64,000 bases of DNA from Pseudomonas alliivorans (GTDB lineage: Bacteria; Pseudomonadota; Gammaproteobacteria; Pseudomonadales; Pseudomonadaceae). The notes beneath the pieces were generated by a model that was not told where the DNA came from, did no database searches, and saw only the letters and a list, made by a program, of their open reading frames with translations. The stretch lies in the NCBI RefSeq assembly GCF_017826695.1, contig NZ_JAFFZW010000002.1:124001-188000 (forward strand), given 5' to 3'. Of this stretch, positions 17,318 through 26,467 are shown one piece after another. The position numbers and the translations under genes were made by a program. Positions within the stretch are counted from its first letter, which is position 1. Every line of letters begins with the position of its first letter.

Positions 17318-17908
17318 TCACTGCGCTTTTTCAGCGGCCAGTTCTTCCAGGTCGATGTAGCGGTTGCCGATGCGCGGATGCAGACGACCGCCGTTGGCTG
17401 CACCCAGCACCACGACAATTTCGTCGGCGCGAGGCGAGTCTTCGATGTGCATTTCCAGGGTGATGTAATGCGAGCGCAAGCCTTCGTCATCCTTGTGCAT
17501 CATCGGAATCTGAATGGAAGTACCCGGTCCGCCACGCTTGTTGGTGAAGCTCAGGTAGCTTTTGGCCTTGACCGCTTCGCGGTAGTGGTTGCCGAAGCGC
17601 AGTGTGTGAATCACCGCCGACGCATGCTCGATTTCGCCGTCGGCACCCACGACTGCAGCTTTGCCATAGGCTTCGATTTTGTCGGCACCGCCAATGGCAT
17701 CGGTCAGACGCTTGACCATCAGTTCGCCCAGATCCGAGCAATTGGCGCGAATTTCAGGTTTCAGGTCTTCGACAAAACCATTGCCCAGCCATGGGTTTTT
17801 CATCACCACCGCCAGCCCGACCATGGTCACTGGCTTGTCAGTGGCCTTGCCGCCCTCGATGAAGGTTTCCTCGGTGTAATTGACGATCTTGCGGATTTCA
17901 AAGCTCAT
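17318..17908 (-). CDS. DUF1185 (amino acid synthesis family) protein
   Basis: A 196-residue protein of the DUF1185/AA_synth family, a family of solved fold but no proven reaction. Conserved-looking blocks are IRKIVNYTEETFIEGG, PVTMVGLAVVMKNPWLG, a central YGKAAVVG, and RGGPGTSIQIPMMHKDDE. The start at 17908 (MSFEIRK) follows GGAGTCCTTC; the long upstream extension has no coding character. It is the first gene of the operon, 38 bases after the perfect operator ATGGTATACCAT. The family is often next to flavin-dependent monooxygenases, hydrolases and aldehyde dehydrogenases, so a catabolic role is more likely than amino acid synthesis. Confidence 0.82.
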   Translation of the reverse strand: MSFEIRKIVNYTEETFIEGGKATDKPVTMVGLAVVMKNPWLGNGFVEDLKPEIRANCSDLGELMVKRLTDAIGGADKIEAYGKAAVVGADGEIEHASAVIHTLRFGNHYREAVKAKSYLSFTNKRGGPGTSIQIPMMHKDDEGLRSHYITLEMHIEDSPRADEIVVVLGAANGGRLHPRIGNRYIDLEELAAEKAQ

Positions 17909-17946
17909 GAAGGACTCCCGGAATGAGCACTGTTGTATTTCGTATG

Positions 17947-17958
17947 ATGGTATACCAT
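17947..17958. promoter_or_regulatory. GntR/FCD-type operator upstream of catabolic operon
   Basis: Perfect 12-base palindrome ATGGTATACCAT, 38 bases before the DUF1185 start and probably overlapping its promoter. It shares GGTATACCATAAGA with the ribB site. Confidence 0.75.
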
Positions 17959-18145
17959 AAGATTGCTCGCGCAAGCGTTTTTCTTGATGTGTGGCGGTGA
18001 TGCAGATGACGGCGAGGACCAGCCACCCGCATGACCATTCGTCCGGTCCCGGAACCATCGCTTTGAACACGCGCCCTCATGTCGTGACAGATATTCGGTG
18101 AGCGATTGATCGCTCAGCCAATTTTTCACTTCAGGAGAGCCAAGA

Positions 18146-19285
18146 ATGAAAGCCATCGTCTACAACGGGCCGCGCGATGTCAGTGTCAAGAACGTGCCGG
18201 ACGCGAAGATCGAGAAGCCGACCGATGCTCTTGTCAGAGTGACGACCACCAATATCTGCGGCTCCGATCTGCACATGTACGAGGGCCGCACTTCGTTCGA
18301 GACCGGGCGCATCTTCGGTCACGAAAACATGGGTGAAGTGATCGCCGTCGGCGCAGGTGTCGACCGCATCAAGGTCGGCGACCGGGTCTGCCTGCCGTTC
18401 AACATTGGCTGCGGTTTCTGCGAAAACTGTGAAAAAGGCCTGACCGGTTTCTGTCTGACGGTCAATCCGGGCAGCGCGGGCGGGGCCTATGGCTTTGCCG
18501 ATATGGGCGACTACGCAGGTGGGCAGGCTGAACTGCTGCGCGTCCCGTATGCCGACTTCAATTGCCTGTTGTTGCCGGAAGACGCTGTCGAGAAGGAAGA
18601 CGATTACGTCATGCTGTCCGACATCTTTCCTACCGGCTGGCACGCCACTGAACTGGCCGGACTACTGCCAGGCGAGAGCGTCGCGATCTACGGCGCAGGT
18701 CCGGTCGGCCTGATGGCTGCGCACTCGGCGATGATCAAAGGTGCGTCGCAGGTGTTCGTGGTGGACAACCACCCGGACCGGCTCGCCCTGGCGGCGAAGA
18801 TGGGCGCCACGCCGATCAACTCGGCCGAACAGGAAGCGGTCGAGCAGATTCTCAACCTGACCCATGGCAAAGGCACCGACCGCGGCTGTGAATGCGTCGG
18901 CTATCAGTGCTGTGACCGCCATGGCCACGAGGCCAACCACTTGACCATGAATAACCTGGTGGCTTCGACCAAGCCTACCGGCGGAATCGGTGTTGTTGGC
19001 GTATTCGTCCCTCAGGATCCGGGCGCCAAAAGTGACTTGGCGAAGGAAGGCAAGATGGCCTTCGATTTCGGTGCCTTCTGGTTCAAGGGTCAGCAGATCC
19101 GCACCGGTCAGGCCAACGTCAAGGCGTACAACCGTCGCCTCGCCGAGCTCATCCACCATGGACGTGCCACACCGTCGCAGATCATTTCTCACCGTCTGAA
19201 ACTGGAAGAAGGTCCTGAGGCCTACAAGCACTTCGACGCCCGTGATAACGGCTGGACCAAAGTGGTGCTCAAGCCCGCTGCCTGA
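18146..19285 (+). CDS. zinc-dependent alcohol/formaldehyde dehydrogenase (FdhA-like)
   Basis: A 379-residue medium-chain zinc dehydrogenase. The catalytic zinc region is TNICGSDLHMYEG with FGHENMGEV; the structural zinc cysteines are in NIGCGFCENCEKGLTGFC. The NAD-binding loop is YGAGPVGLMAAHSA and the insertion with CECVGYQCCDRHG is typical of glutathione-independent formaldehyde dehydrogenases and their relatives. It may detoxify formaldehyde or other short aldehydes/alcohols. AGGAG lies ten bases before the ATG. A short-chain dehydrogenase gene follows 66 bases later on the same strand, and the pair is closed by a strong terminator. Confidence 0.88.
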   Translation: MKAIVYNGPRDVSVKNVPDAKIEKPTDALVRVTTTNICGSDLHMYEGRTSFETGRIFGHENMGEVIAVGAGVDRIKVGDRVCLPFNIGCGFCENCEKGLTGFCLTVNPGSAGGAYGFADMGDYAGGQAELLRVPYADFNCLLLPEDAVEKEDDYVMLSDIFPTGWHATELAGLLPGESVAIYGAGPVGLMAAHSAMIKGASQVFVVDNHPDRLALAAKMGATPINSAEQEAVEQILNLTHGKGTDRGCECVGYQCCDRHGHEANHLTMNNLVASTKPTGGIGVVGVFVPQDPGAKSDLAKEGKMAFDFGAFWFKGQQIRTGQANVKAYNRRLAELIHHGRATPSQIISHRLKLEEGPEAYKHFDARDNGWTKVVLKPAA

Positions 19286-19351
19286 TTGCAGCATCAGACC
19301 AGATGCCCACGTCGTTGCGGCGGCGTGGGCTTCATATTCAAGGAGACCCCT

Positions 19352-20218
19352 ATGGAAGACTTCAAGAACTATCCAAAACCACCGTTTCCCAAGCAGGCTC
19401 AGAAAGTACCGGGTGAGCAGGGCAAGATGGAACCCTATCCCGATTGTGGCGAGAAGAGCTACACCGGGCATGGTCGTCTGAAGGACAAGATTGCGTTGAT
19501 CACCGGGGCCGACAGCGGCATCGGTCGTGCTGTGGCCATTGCCTTTGCCCGTGAAGGTGCCCAGGTTGCGATTTCCTATCTTGACGAGCATGAAGATGCC
19601 AAGGAAACCGCGCGCTGGGTCGAAGAGGCTGGCCGGAAATGCCTTTTGCTGCCGGGCGATCTGGCGAAGAAGGAGCAGTGTGAATACATCGTGAGCAAGA
19701 CCGTTGAAGAGTTCGGTCGCATCGATGTGCTGGTCAACAATGCTGCGTTCCAGATGAGCCACGAAACCCTGGAAGAAATCAGCGACGAAGAATGGCTGAT
19801 GACCTTCGATGTGAACATCACCGCGATGTTTCGCATCTGCAAGGCCGCAGTGCCGCACATGGGGCGAGGCGGGTCGATCATCAATACCAGTTCGGTGAAC
19901 TCGGATATGCCCAAGGCGACATTGCTGCCTTATGCCACGACCAAAGGCGCGATTGCCAACTTCACCGCAGGCCTTGCACAAATGCTGGGTGAGAAGGGCA
20001 TTCGCGTTAACAGCGTAGCGCCGGGGCCGATCTGGACGCCGTTGATCGTCTCGACCATGCCGGAAGAAGAAGCATCGAACTTCGGCAGCCAGACACCGTT
20101 GGGCCGCCCTGGCCAGCCGGTGGAGGTGTCGCCGATCTATGTCCTGCTGGCTTCGGACGAAGCGAGCTACATCTCGGGCACACGCTATGGTGTGACCGGT
20201 GGCAAGCCGATTCTTTAA
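19352..20218 (+). CDS. short-chain dehydrogenase/reductase, YghA-like
   Basis: A 288-residue SDR with an N-terminal extension (YPKPPFPKQAQKVPG and PYPDCGEKSY) typical of the YghA/YdaD stress-related branch. The nucleotide-binding TGADSGIGRAVA, the NNAA motif, Ser in NTSSVNSDMP and the YATTK (Tyr-x-x-x-Lys) active site are all present. The ATG at 19352 has AAGGAG eight bases upstream. Members reduce aldehydes or ketones with NADP(H) and are often induced by stationary phase or osmotic stress; no substrate can be given. It is co-directional with the FdhA-like gene. Confidence 0.9.
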   Translation: MEDFKNYPKPPFPKQAQKVPGEQGKMEPYPDCGEKSYTGHGRLKDKIALITGADSGIGRAVAIAFAREGAQVAISYLDEHEDAKETARWVEEAGRKCLLLPGDLAKKEQCEYIVSKTVEEFGRIDVLVNNAAFQMSHETLEEISDEEWLMTFDVNITAMFRICKAAVPHMGRGGSIINTSSVNSDMPKATLLPYATTKGAIANFTAGLAQMLGEKGIRVNSVAPGPIWTPLIVSTMPEEEASNFGSQTPLGRPGQPVEVSPIYVLLASDEASYISGTRYGVTGGKPIL

Positions 20219-20230
20219 GGTCTTGAAATG

Positions 20231-20284
20231 GCCCGCGAGGGCAGCGTCGTAATGGACGTTGCCTGAATCGCGGGCTTTTTTTAT
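20231..20284 (+). terminator. rho-independent terminator after the SDR gene
   Basis: GCCCGCGA (20231-20238) pairs with TCGCGGGC (20268-20275), with further pairing inside (GGCAGCGTC with GACGTTGCC), followed by a run of nine T. Confidence 0.9.
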
Positions 20285-20378
20285 GTGCTTTTTTCAGCCT
20301 TTCACATTTTCTTGCCATCGGATCAGGCAGGCTGGAACTGGACACGATGGTCGATGACCTCGCGAAGTCGCTTGACCA

Positions 20379-20398
20379 TTAGGGGTATACACCCCTAA
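20379..20398. promoter_or_regulatory. palindrome upstream of GabD-like gene
   Basis: TTAGGGGT and ACCCCTAA, perfect 8-base arms around ATAC, 64 bases before the dehydrogenase start. It could be an operator overlapping the promoter. The binding protein is unknown; it differs from the TGGTATACCA sites. Confidence 0.5.
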
Positions 20399-20462
20399 AT
20401 TCGTTTCAGTATTTTTCGAGCGCGCACCTCGCGCTCCTCGCAACGACCCATGGAGAGTTGCC

Positions 20463-21893
20463 ATGTATCCTGATGTACAGCTTTATATAGACGGCCAATG
20501 GCGCGCCAGCCGCGACGGCCGCACGATTTCAGTGATCAACCCTGCAACCGGCGATTCGCTCGGCACGGTCGCCCATGCAGGCATCACAGACCTGGACGAG
20601 GCACTGGTTGCCGCCGAGAAAGGCTTTACCACCTGGCGCAACACCTCGGCTTACGACCGTTACAAGATCATGCAGAAGGCCGCAAATCTGGTTCGCGAGC
20701 GTGCCGATGGTATCGCCCGGATCATGACGCAGGAGCAGGGCAAGCCGCTGGCTGAAGCGCGCATGGAGACCCTGTCCGCCGCCGACATGATCGACTGGCT
20801 GGCCGAAGAAGGCCGCCGCAGCTATGGCCGCATCGTGCCGTCGCGGGGTGTGAACATCGAACAGAAGGTCGTCAAGGAGCCGGTCGGCCCGGTTGCCGCG
20901 TTTACGCCCTGGAACTTCCCGATCAATCAAGTGGTGCGCAAACTGTCGTCTGCGCTGGCTGCCGGTTGCTCGATCATCGTCAAGGCGCCGGAAGAAACAC
21001 CGGGTTCGCCTGCCGAACTGATCCGCGCATTCGCGGACGCTGGCGTACCCGCCGGTGTGATCGGCCTTGTGTATGGTGATCCTGCAGAAATCTCCAGCTA
21101 CCTGATCCCGCATCCTGTGATCCGCAAGGTCACCTTCACTGGCTCGACGCCCGTCGGCAAACAACTTGCGGCATTGGCTGGTAAGCATATGAAGCGTGCC
21201 ACCATGGAGCTGGGCGGCCACGCGCCCGCATTGGTCTTTGACGACGCTGACATTGATCTTGCTGCGCGGGTCCTGGCAACGGCCAAGTTCCGTAACGCCG
21301 GTCAGGTCTGTGTCTCACCGACCCGCATTCTGGTGCAGCGCAAGGTGCTGGCAGCATTCACCGAGAAGTTTGTCGGTCTGACGCGGGAGATCAAGGTTGG
21401 CAATGGCCTTGAGAGCGGCACCACGATGGGGCCGGTTGCCAACGACCGCCGTATCCCTGCGCTGGTGGATCTTGTCGAAGACGCTGTGAAGAGCGGTGCG
21501 ACCCTGGCAGCCGGTGGCAAGGCAGTGGAAGGGCCGGGCTACTTCTTCGAACCGACCGTTCTAAGCGGGCTGACCCCGGCCATGCGCATCATGAACGAGG
21601 AGCCGTTTGGTCCTGTTGCACTGCTGGTGCCGTTCGACACGGTGGAAGAGGCGATTGCCGAATCCAACCGGGTGCCGTTCGGCCTGGCGTCCTATGCGTT
21701 CACCACGTCGATGAAGACTGCCCAGGCGCTGAGCACATATATCGAAGCCGGCATGTTGTCGATCAATCACCAGGGCATTGGTCTGCCTGAAGTCCCGTTT
21801 GGCGGGATCAAGGATTCCGGCTATGGCTCAGAAGGCGGTACCGAGGCCATCGAGGCGTACCTGAATACCAAGCTGGTCACTCAGTACAGCTGA
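20463..21893 (+). CDS. NAD(P)-dependent aldehyde dehydrogenase, succinate-semialdehyde/ketoglutarate-semialdehyde type
   Basis: A 476-residue aldehyde dehydrogenase similar to GabD and alpha-ketoglutaric-semialdehyde dehydrogenases. Conserved sites are [10 protein letters not shown], the general-base Glu in [11 protein letters not shown], the nucleophile in [11 protein letters not shown], and EEPFGPVAL with [14 protein letters not shown] at the C-terminus. ATG has GGAG upstream (GGAGAGTTGCC). It is monocistronic, bounded by a terminator on each side. A distinct Sad-type enzyme is encoded at 1961-3352, so the two probably act on different semialdehydes or under different signals. Confidence 0.88.
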   Translation: MYPDVQLYIDGQWRASRDGRTISVINPATGDSLGTVAHAGITDLDEALVAAEKGFTTWRNTSAYDRYKIMQKAANLVRERADGIARIMTQEQGKPLAEARMETLSAADMIDWLAEEGRRSYGRIVPSRGVNIEQKVVKEPVGPVAAFTPWNFPINQVVRKLSSALAAGCSIIVKAPEETPGSPAELIRAFADAGVPAGVIGLVYGDPAEISSYLIPHPVIRKVTFTGSTPVGKQLAALAGKHMKRATMELGGHAPALVFDDADIDLAARVLATAKFRNAGQVCVSPTRILVQRKVLAAFTEKFVGLTREIKVGNGLESGTTMGPVANDRRIPALVDLVEDAVKSGATLAAGGKAVEGPGYFFEPTVLSGLTPAMRIMNEEPFGPVALLVPFDTVEEAIAESNRVPFGLASYAFTTSMKTAQALSTYIEAGMLSINHQGIGLPEVPFGGIKDSGYGSEGGTEAIEAYLNTKLVTQYS

Positions 21894-21912
21894 GGCTTTG
21901 TCCGGAAAAATG

Positions 21913-21951
21913 AAAACGGCCGCGATGTCTGCACATCGTGGCCGTATTTTT
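21913..21951. terminator. bidirectional terminator between the aldehyde dehydrogenase and pbpG
   Basis: ACGGCCGCGATGT (21916-21928) pairs with ACATCGTGGCCGT (21933-21945), flanked by AAAA and TTTTT, so it can end transcripts from both convergent genes. Confidence 0.88.
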
Positions 21952-21963
21952 AACCCGGTTCGA

Positions 21964-22899
21964 TCAGTCCCGAGCCTGAATGCCGGTCTGTTTCATGACC
22001 AGGTTCTTTTCTTTCTTGTACTGCAGCGCCACTTCAGGCGCAGGACCACTCTGGCCGGTTTCCATCCACTTGCGCAGGCGACTGGCGTCGGCAAAGTGCG
22101 TGTACTTGCCGAACGCATCCAGAATGACCACCGACACAGGACGGTTGGCCATGGTCGTCAACAGCACCAGACAGTGCCCGGCCTGATTGGTGAAGCCGGT
22201 CTTGGTCAGCTTGATGTCCCAGTTTTCCTTGCGAACCAGGTGGTCAGTATTGTTGAACACCAGGCTATAGGCTGGCTTGCGGAACGTCACGGTCTTGGTT
22301 TCGGTGGTGCTCAGTTCGCTCAGCATCGGGTATTTGCGCGCGGCCATGACCAGCTTGGTCAGGTCGCGGGCCGTCGACACGTTGTAAACCGACAGGCCGG
22401 TGGGTTCGACATAGGCGGTGTGCTTCATGCCCAGCGCCTTGGCTTTGGCGTTCATCGCCAGGATGAAGGCTGGATAGCCACCCGGATAGCTGTGCGCCAG
22501 GCTGGCAGCTGCGCGGTTTTCCGAAGACATCAGGGTAATCAGCAACATGTCCCGACGGTTCATTTCGCTGCCCAGCTTGACGCGGGAGAACACGCCCTTC
22601 ATTTCCGGTGTCTGGGAAATATTGACCGGGATGACTTCGTCCATCGACTGTTTGGCGTCCAGCACCACCATCGCCGTCATCAATTTGGTGACAGAAGCAA
22701 TTGGCACGATCACGTCAGGGTTACTGGAATACAGTACTTTGTCGGTTTGCAGGTCGATCACCATGGCGCTTCCTGAAGCCAGGTGCAGATTGGAGGGATC
22801 GCGATTGAGAGCAGCGGTTTCGTTTGCCAGGATGGAAGTGGAAAATACCGAACCCGTAAGTACACATAATAGGCCCAGAACAGACAGACGGATTTTCAA
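21964..22899 (-). CDS. pbpG: D-alanyl-D-alanine endopeptidase (penicillin-binding protein 7)
   Basis: A 311-residue serine peptidase of the S11 family that cuts D-Ala-diaminopimelate cross-links in periplasmic peptidoglycan. A signal peptide covers residues 1-26 ([15 protein letters not shown] then SILA). The active-site triad of motifs is SVTK in [14 protein letters not shown] in SSENRAAA, and KTG in LTKTGFTNQ. There is no ATG: TTG at 22899 (reading MKIRLSV) is preferred and TTG at 22905 is the alternative; an in-frame stop lies just upstream. GAGTGAG serves as ribosome site. It is monocistronic. Confidence 0.92.
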   Translation of the reverse strand: MKIRLSVLGLLCVLTGSVFSTSILANETAALNRDPSNLHLASGSAMVIDLQTDKVLYSSNPDVIVPIASVTKLMTAMVVLDAKQSMDEVIPVNISQTPEMKGVFSRVKLGSEMNRRDMLLITLMSSENRAAASLAHSYPGGYPAFILAMNAKAKALGMKHTAYVEPTGLSVYNVSTARDLTKLVMAARKYPMLSELSTTETKTVTFRKPAYSLVFNNTDHLVRKENWDIKLTKTGFTNQAGHCLVLLTTMANRPVSVVILDAFGKYTHFADASRLRKWMETGQSGPAPEVALQYKKEKNLVMKQTGIQARD

Positions 22900-23156
22900 G
22901 AACAAGGCTCACTCGATAAGGTGCGTAAAAGGAAGGAACACGCAATAACCCGGCATTTTATGAGCAGGCTTTCACTTATGTCGATGGGCGTTGTAGGACG
23001 TTTCGTCAATAAAATCGGAAAACAGCGCTTCGTTAAGTTGCGGTTAAGTAGGAAAAGTGTTCAAAACGGCCTGCGCCTTGAATATTCGTGGTGCTGCAAG
23101 CCTGCACCGATTAGCATTCCCAGCCATCGAAGATCATGGATTCAAGGAGTCGCGTA

Positions 23157-23717
23157 ATGCTCAAAGGGTTTATCGGCAAGGATTACGTTGTTCTGGTAAT
23201 CGCCGCATCGCTGGTTGCCGTGCTGCTGTTGCTGGCCGGCTTTTTTACCCGCCCTTCGGACTGGGCAGGCTGGATGCAGGCCATTGCCCTTATCGTCGGC
23301 ATGATGGTCGCGATTGCCGTGCCTGCCATCCAGCGCAGGCAGGAAGCCCTTGTGGCCCATAAGCAAGTGCGTGATCGCGAGACAGGCTATGCCCGGCGCA
23401 TGCAGTACCTGTGCGGCGAGTTGAGCGAATTGCACGGGCGGATCAACCTGAACCTTGCGCATCTTCGCGCCAGTGATCGCCATAGCCTCAAGTTCACGCT
23501 GCAGGATTATCTGCATCGCCTGTTCGAATCCCACAAACAGGACCTGAACGACGATCGCGTGGTTCTGGCCTACGAACTGCGTCAGGTGGCCAATGACCTG
23601 ATCGACGAACTGGACAGCGGTCGCAATGATCGCGTGGTGTTCATGGCACTGGAAAAGCGTCTGCAGAAGCTGACCCATCGGTGTCAGGTCAATGCGGCGA
23701 TGGCCGAGCGGACGTGA
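23157..23717 (+). CDS. conserved inner-membrane protein of unknown function
   Basis: A 186-residue protein not assigned to a named family. Two hydrophobic segments lie near the N-terminus (residues about 10-30 and 38-60, the second in WMQAIALIVGMMVAIAV), followed by a charged, mostly helical cytoplasmic part of about 120 residues rich in Arg, Leu and Asp (ALVAHKQVRDRETGYARRMQ onward). The ATG at 23157 has AAGGAG seven bases before it. It stands alone between pbpG (divergent) and a small convergent gene. No catalytic motif is seen; a two-helix hairpin with a helical tail suggests a membrane-associated regulatory or structural role, which is inference. Confidence 0.72.
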   Translation: MLKGFIGKDYVVLVIAASLVAVLLLLAGFFTRPSDWAGWMQAIALIVGMMVAIAVPAIQRRQEALVAHKQVRDRETGYARRMQYLCGELSELHGRINLNLAHLRASDRHSLKFTLQDYLHRLFESHKQDLNDDRVVLAYELRQVANDLIDELDSGRNDRVVFMALEKRLQKLTHRCQVNAAMAERT

Positions 23718-23801
23718 TCGAGTCCGGCTCCGGAGTTCGAGCACGCGGCGTCACGCAGAGCCCGCTAAGCACGACAATGTCGTGTTGCAGATATCCCAGA
23801 T

Positions 23802-23829
23802 AAAAAAAACCGCATCCATCTATGCGGTC
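23802..23829 (-). terminator. terminator of the small 23.9-kb gene
   Basis: On the minus strand ACCGCAT pairs with ATGCGGT around a six-base loop and is followed by eight T. Confidence 0.8.
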
Positions 23830-23881
23830 AAGCAAGAGTGCGGAGCAACGCACGAAGTACGGTGAGCAACCGGGCAGGGCG

Positions 23882-24064
23882 TCAGCTATGCAGGACGCGG
23901 CTTTTCAGTTCCTCGGAAAAAGCCTGGGCGACAGGCAGGGAGGCAAAGGGGCCGCTGACAGGTTCACCATCCTGAATGAGGTACCAGCACGCCAACAGAC
24001 CGCGCTCTCTGAGCGGAGCCGGAACTGCGCTGCCTACTACCGACATGATTTGAACGTTGTTCAT
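23882..24064 (-). CDS. small conserved protein of unknown function
   Basis: A 60-residue cytoplasmic protein (MNNVQIMSVVGSAVP...). The start at 24064 is fixed by GGAGG six bases upstream and a terminator follows the gene, so it is a real transcription unit. The mid-part GLLACWYLIQDGEPVSGPFAS reads like a small beta-sheet module and the end is helical. No domain can be named. Its size and layout fit short conserved Pseudomonas proteins often annotated as hypothetical. Confidence 0.68.
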   Translation of the reverse strand: MNNVQIMSVVGSAVPAPLRERGLLACWYLIQDGEPVSGPFASLPVAQAFSEELKSRVLHS

Positions 24065-24200
24065 AGCGACCTCCATCTGTTCATGGGGCTTACTGTACGT
24101 TCAGATCGCGGCAGGCAGAAATCGACGCTCTCAATAGTCGTCATTGACAGGAACGAGGGTTGAACACGTTGCAGTGCAGAGCAGGGGTGTGCGCAAGACA

Positions 24201-24233
24201 TGAAAAACCCGCCAATGAAGGCGGGTTTTTTGT
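24201..24233. terminator. bidirectional terminator at 24.2 kb
   Basis: AAAAACCCGCC and GGCGGGTTTTTT form a perfect stem around AATGAA; it ends the Pro/Tyr-rich protein gene on the minus strand and can act on both strands. Confidence 0.88.
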
Positions 24234-24237
24234 GCCG

Positions 24238-24606
24238 TTACCAGCGGCCGTGTGGGCCGTAGCCTTGGTAATAACCTGGAGGCGGGCCGTCATAACGACG
24301 GTAGTAGCGTGGCGGCGGAGCCGGATAGCGCTCTACCACTTCATAGGCCGGCTGGTAATAGACCACGGGCGGCGGAGGTGGCGGCGCGTAGTAGACCTGC
24401 TGCACGGGCGGCTGATAATAGACCGGCTGACGCTCGACATAGACCGTTCTGTCACGGCTGGAAGATACCGCTGCTCCCACCACGGCCGCGCCGACCAGCG
24501 CACCTACCACGGCTGGGCCACCCCAGCCACGATGATCGGCGTTCGCCTGGCCTGCCAGAGCCAACGCACCTATAAACAAGGCAATCTTGGGGATTTGACG
24601 AATCAT
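24238..24606 (-). CDS. secreted Pro/Tyr-rich protein with glycine-zipper-like segment
   Basis: A 122-residue exported protein. Residues 1-23 are a signal peptide ending ANA before DHRGWGG. A short glycine/alanine-rich hydrophobic stretch follows (VVGALVGAAVVGAAV, residues about 32-46), like glycine-zipper outer-membrane proteins. The rest is proline- and tyrosine-rich with VYYQPP, YYAPPPPPP, YYRRYDGPPPGYYQG repeats. No enzyme motif exists; a cell-envelope or surface role is likely. A terminator lies directly after its stop. Comparable proteins occur widely in Pseudomonas without known function. Confidence 0.78.
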   Translation of the reverse strand: MIRQIPKIALFIGALALAGQANADHRGWGGPAVVGALVGAAVVGAAVSSSRDRTVYVERQPVYYQPPVQQVYYAPPPPPPVVYYQPAYEVVERYPAPPPRYYRRYDGPPPGYYQGYGPHGRW

Positions 24607-24829
24607 GAGTGTTCCTCGCTTTCAACCCGTTGTCGCGGGCCTGCATTAAGCTCAAGCACTGCCACGGGATAACTCTAAGACATCGAATTTGTAAAAAACT
24701 GCGAAATCGTTGAGTAAATTTTATGTAAGGTGTTTTCAATCCAGAATGCCGGGCAACTTCATTCGGGTCAGCCAGGCGCAGTGTACGCCTGGCACACAGC
24801 TTTAATCCAATACCGTTCGGGAGAAAAAC

Positions 24830-25642
24830 ATGGCCATTACTGCCAACCGGGACACGTTATTGTGCATGTCCATGGCGGCGCGCCCTGGAAACTTCGGCGT
24901 GCGTTTCCATAATCATCTTTATGAACAGTTGGGGCTCAACTATTACTACAAGGCCTTCGCGCCCAATGACATCGCGGCAGCGGTAGCGGGAATCCGTGCG
25001 CTGGGCATTCGTGGCAGCGCCGTTTCCATGCCATTCAAGGAAGACTGCATTGCGCTTGTGGACGAGCTGGATGCGTCGGCCGCGGCGATCCAGTCGATCA
25101 ACACCATCGTCAACACCGACGGACATCTGAAAGCGTTCAATACCGATTACATCGCTGTCGCCCAATTGATGCAAAGCCATGCAGTACCCCATACGCCGTT
25201 CGCCTTGCGCGGCAGTGGCGGAATGGCAAAGGCGGTTGCCTGTGCGCTGCGTGATGCGGGCTTTACCGACGGTTTGATTGTGGCGCGCAACGAGCAGGCG
25301 GGGAAACGCCTGGCCGACACCTGTGGTTTTCGCTGGCAGTCCGAATTGGGCGATGAGCGTCCTGCACTGCTGGTCAACGTCACGCCACTGGGCATGACGG
25401 GGCCGCAGTCTGATGAGCTGGCGTTCGATGAGGCGGCGATCAGTGCTGCACAGACCGTTTTCGATGTAGTAGCCACGCCTGCGGATACACCGCTGATTCA
25501 GGCTGCCCGACGTCTCGGTAAGAAGGTCATCAGCGGAGACGAGGTGGCCGCGATTCAGGCGTTGGAGCAGTTCGTACTGTACACCGGCACCCGCCCGACC
25601 GATGAGCAGTACCAAAAGGCGGCGGCTTTCGCCCTAGGCTGA
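24830..25642 (+). CDS. shikimate 5-dehydrogenase-like protein (SdhL/HI0607 type)
   Basis: A 270-residue NAD(P)-dependent dehydrogenase of the shikimate dehydrogenase superfamily. The catalytic Lys is in SAVSMPFKED and the Asp in AFNTDYIAV; the Rossmann loop is LRGSGGMAKAVA. The N-terminus TLLCMSMAARPGNFG and the HNHLYEQLGLNYYYKAF block match the SdhL (HI0607) class, which reduces shikimate very slowly and is not the biosynthetic AroE. Its true substrate is unknown. It has GGGAG-AAAAAC before the ATG, stands alone, and is convergent with yceH. Confidence 0.87.
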   Translation: MAITANRDTLLCMSMAARPGNFGVRFHNHLYEQLGLNYYYKAFAPNDIAAAVAGIRALGIRGSAVSMPFKEDCIALVDELDASAAAIQSINTIVNTDGHLKAFNTDYIAVAQLMQSHAVPHTPFALRGSGGMAKAVACALRDAGFTDGLIVARNEQAGKRLADTCGFRWQSELGDERPALLVNVTPLGMTGPQSDELAFDEAAISAAQTVFDVVATPADTPLIQAARRLGKKVISGDEVAAIQALEQFVLYTGTRPTDEQYQKAAAFALG

Positions 25643-25654
25643 GCCGCCGGCCTG

Positions 25655-26323
25655 TCAGTGCTGTTCGAGTCTGGCCAGACGCTCTTCAAGAGCGGCCACG
25701 CGGGCTTCGAGTTCTTCGATACGCTCGTTCGACGCGACGGTGGCGGTGCTGCGGTCCGGCGCGCTCTGGCGCTGGGCGAGCAGCGCCTGCAGGTCTTCAG
25801 GATTGCCCAGCGCGTGCATGTAACGGTCCTCGCGCTGGCCTGCCTGACGCGGTATCAGGGTCGCCAGACCTCTGGCGATCAGACGTTCGAGTTGATGAAC
25901 GACCTGCTCGGCGTCTTCGAAATCGTGCATGCGATTGCTGCGTGTGAGCAGCTCATTGACGGTCTGCGGGCCTCGCAGCAACAGCAGGCCGGTCAGGATG
26001 ACTTGCGCGGGCACCAGCTCCAGACCCTTGTCGACCCTGTGTTCCCAACGGTCGGCGCGGCTGCCCATCACCAGACGCGTCAAGCCTTGGCCTTCCAGTG
26101 CTCGCAGGCTCTGGCCGACCTGGCCTTGAGTCAGGTTCATCACCGGGTCGCGGCTGGTCTTCTGGTTGCAGGCCAGCACCAATGCATTGAGGGTCAGCGG
26201 GTAGGTCTCGGGATTGGTCGCCTGCTTTTCGATCAGGCAGCCCAGAATGCGTACTTCGGTACTGCTGAGCTGCAAGCTCCCGGCAGCGTCGGGCGTTTCG
26301 GTCGAGGAGGGTTCGGTGGACAT
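25655..26323 (-). CDS. yceH: YceH/UPF0502 family protein
   Basis: A 222-residue member of the DUF480 (YceH) family, built from two winged-helix units: [41 protein letters not shown] in the first and [28 protein letters not shown] in the second (residues about 20-60 and 110-140). The C-terminal 30 residues form a coiled coil ([21 protein letters not shown]). Its role is not established; DNA binding is suggested by fold. It is convergent with the SdhL gene, 12 bases apart. Confidence 0.88.
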   Translation of the reverse strand: MSTEPSSTETPDAAGSLQLSSTEVRILGCLIEKQATNPETYPLTLNALVLACNQKTSRDPVMNLTQGQVGQSLRALEGQGLTRLVMGSRADRWEHRVDKGLELVPAQVILTGLLLLRGPQTVNELLTRSNRMHDFEDAEQVVHQLERLIARGLATLIPRQAGQREDRYMHALGNPEDLQALLAQRQSAPDRSTATVASNERIEELEARVAALEERLARLEQH

Positions 26324-26467
26324 GGACGCTTCCCTGAGTAATGACGGTGGAACAGACTATGAGCTGTTGCAGCTTTTTGCCAGCGCATCCGCACCTGCGC
26401 CGAAAAGACTGACGGCCTTTCGTGTCAGGCAGGTCTATAATTGCGGCTTTCTCAATCAGGATATGTC

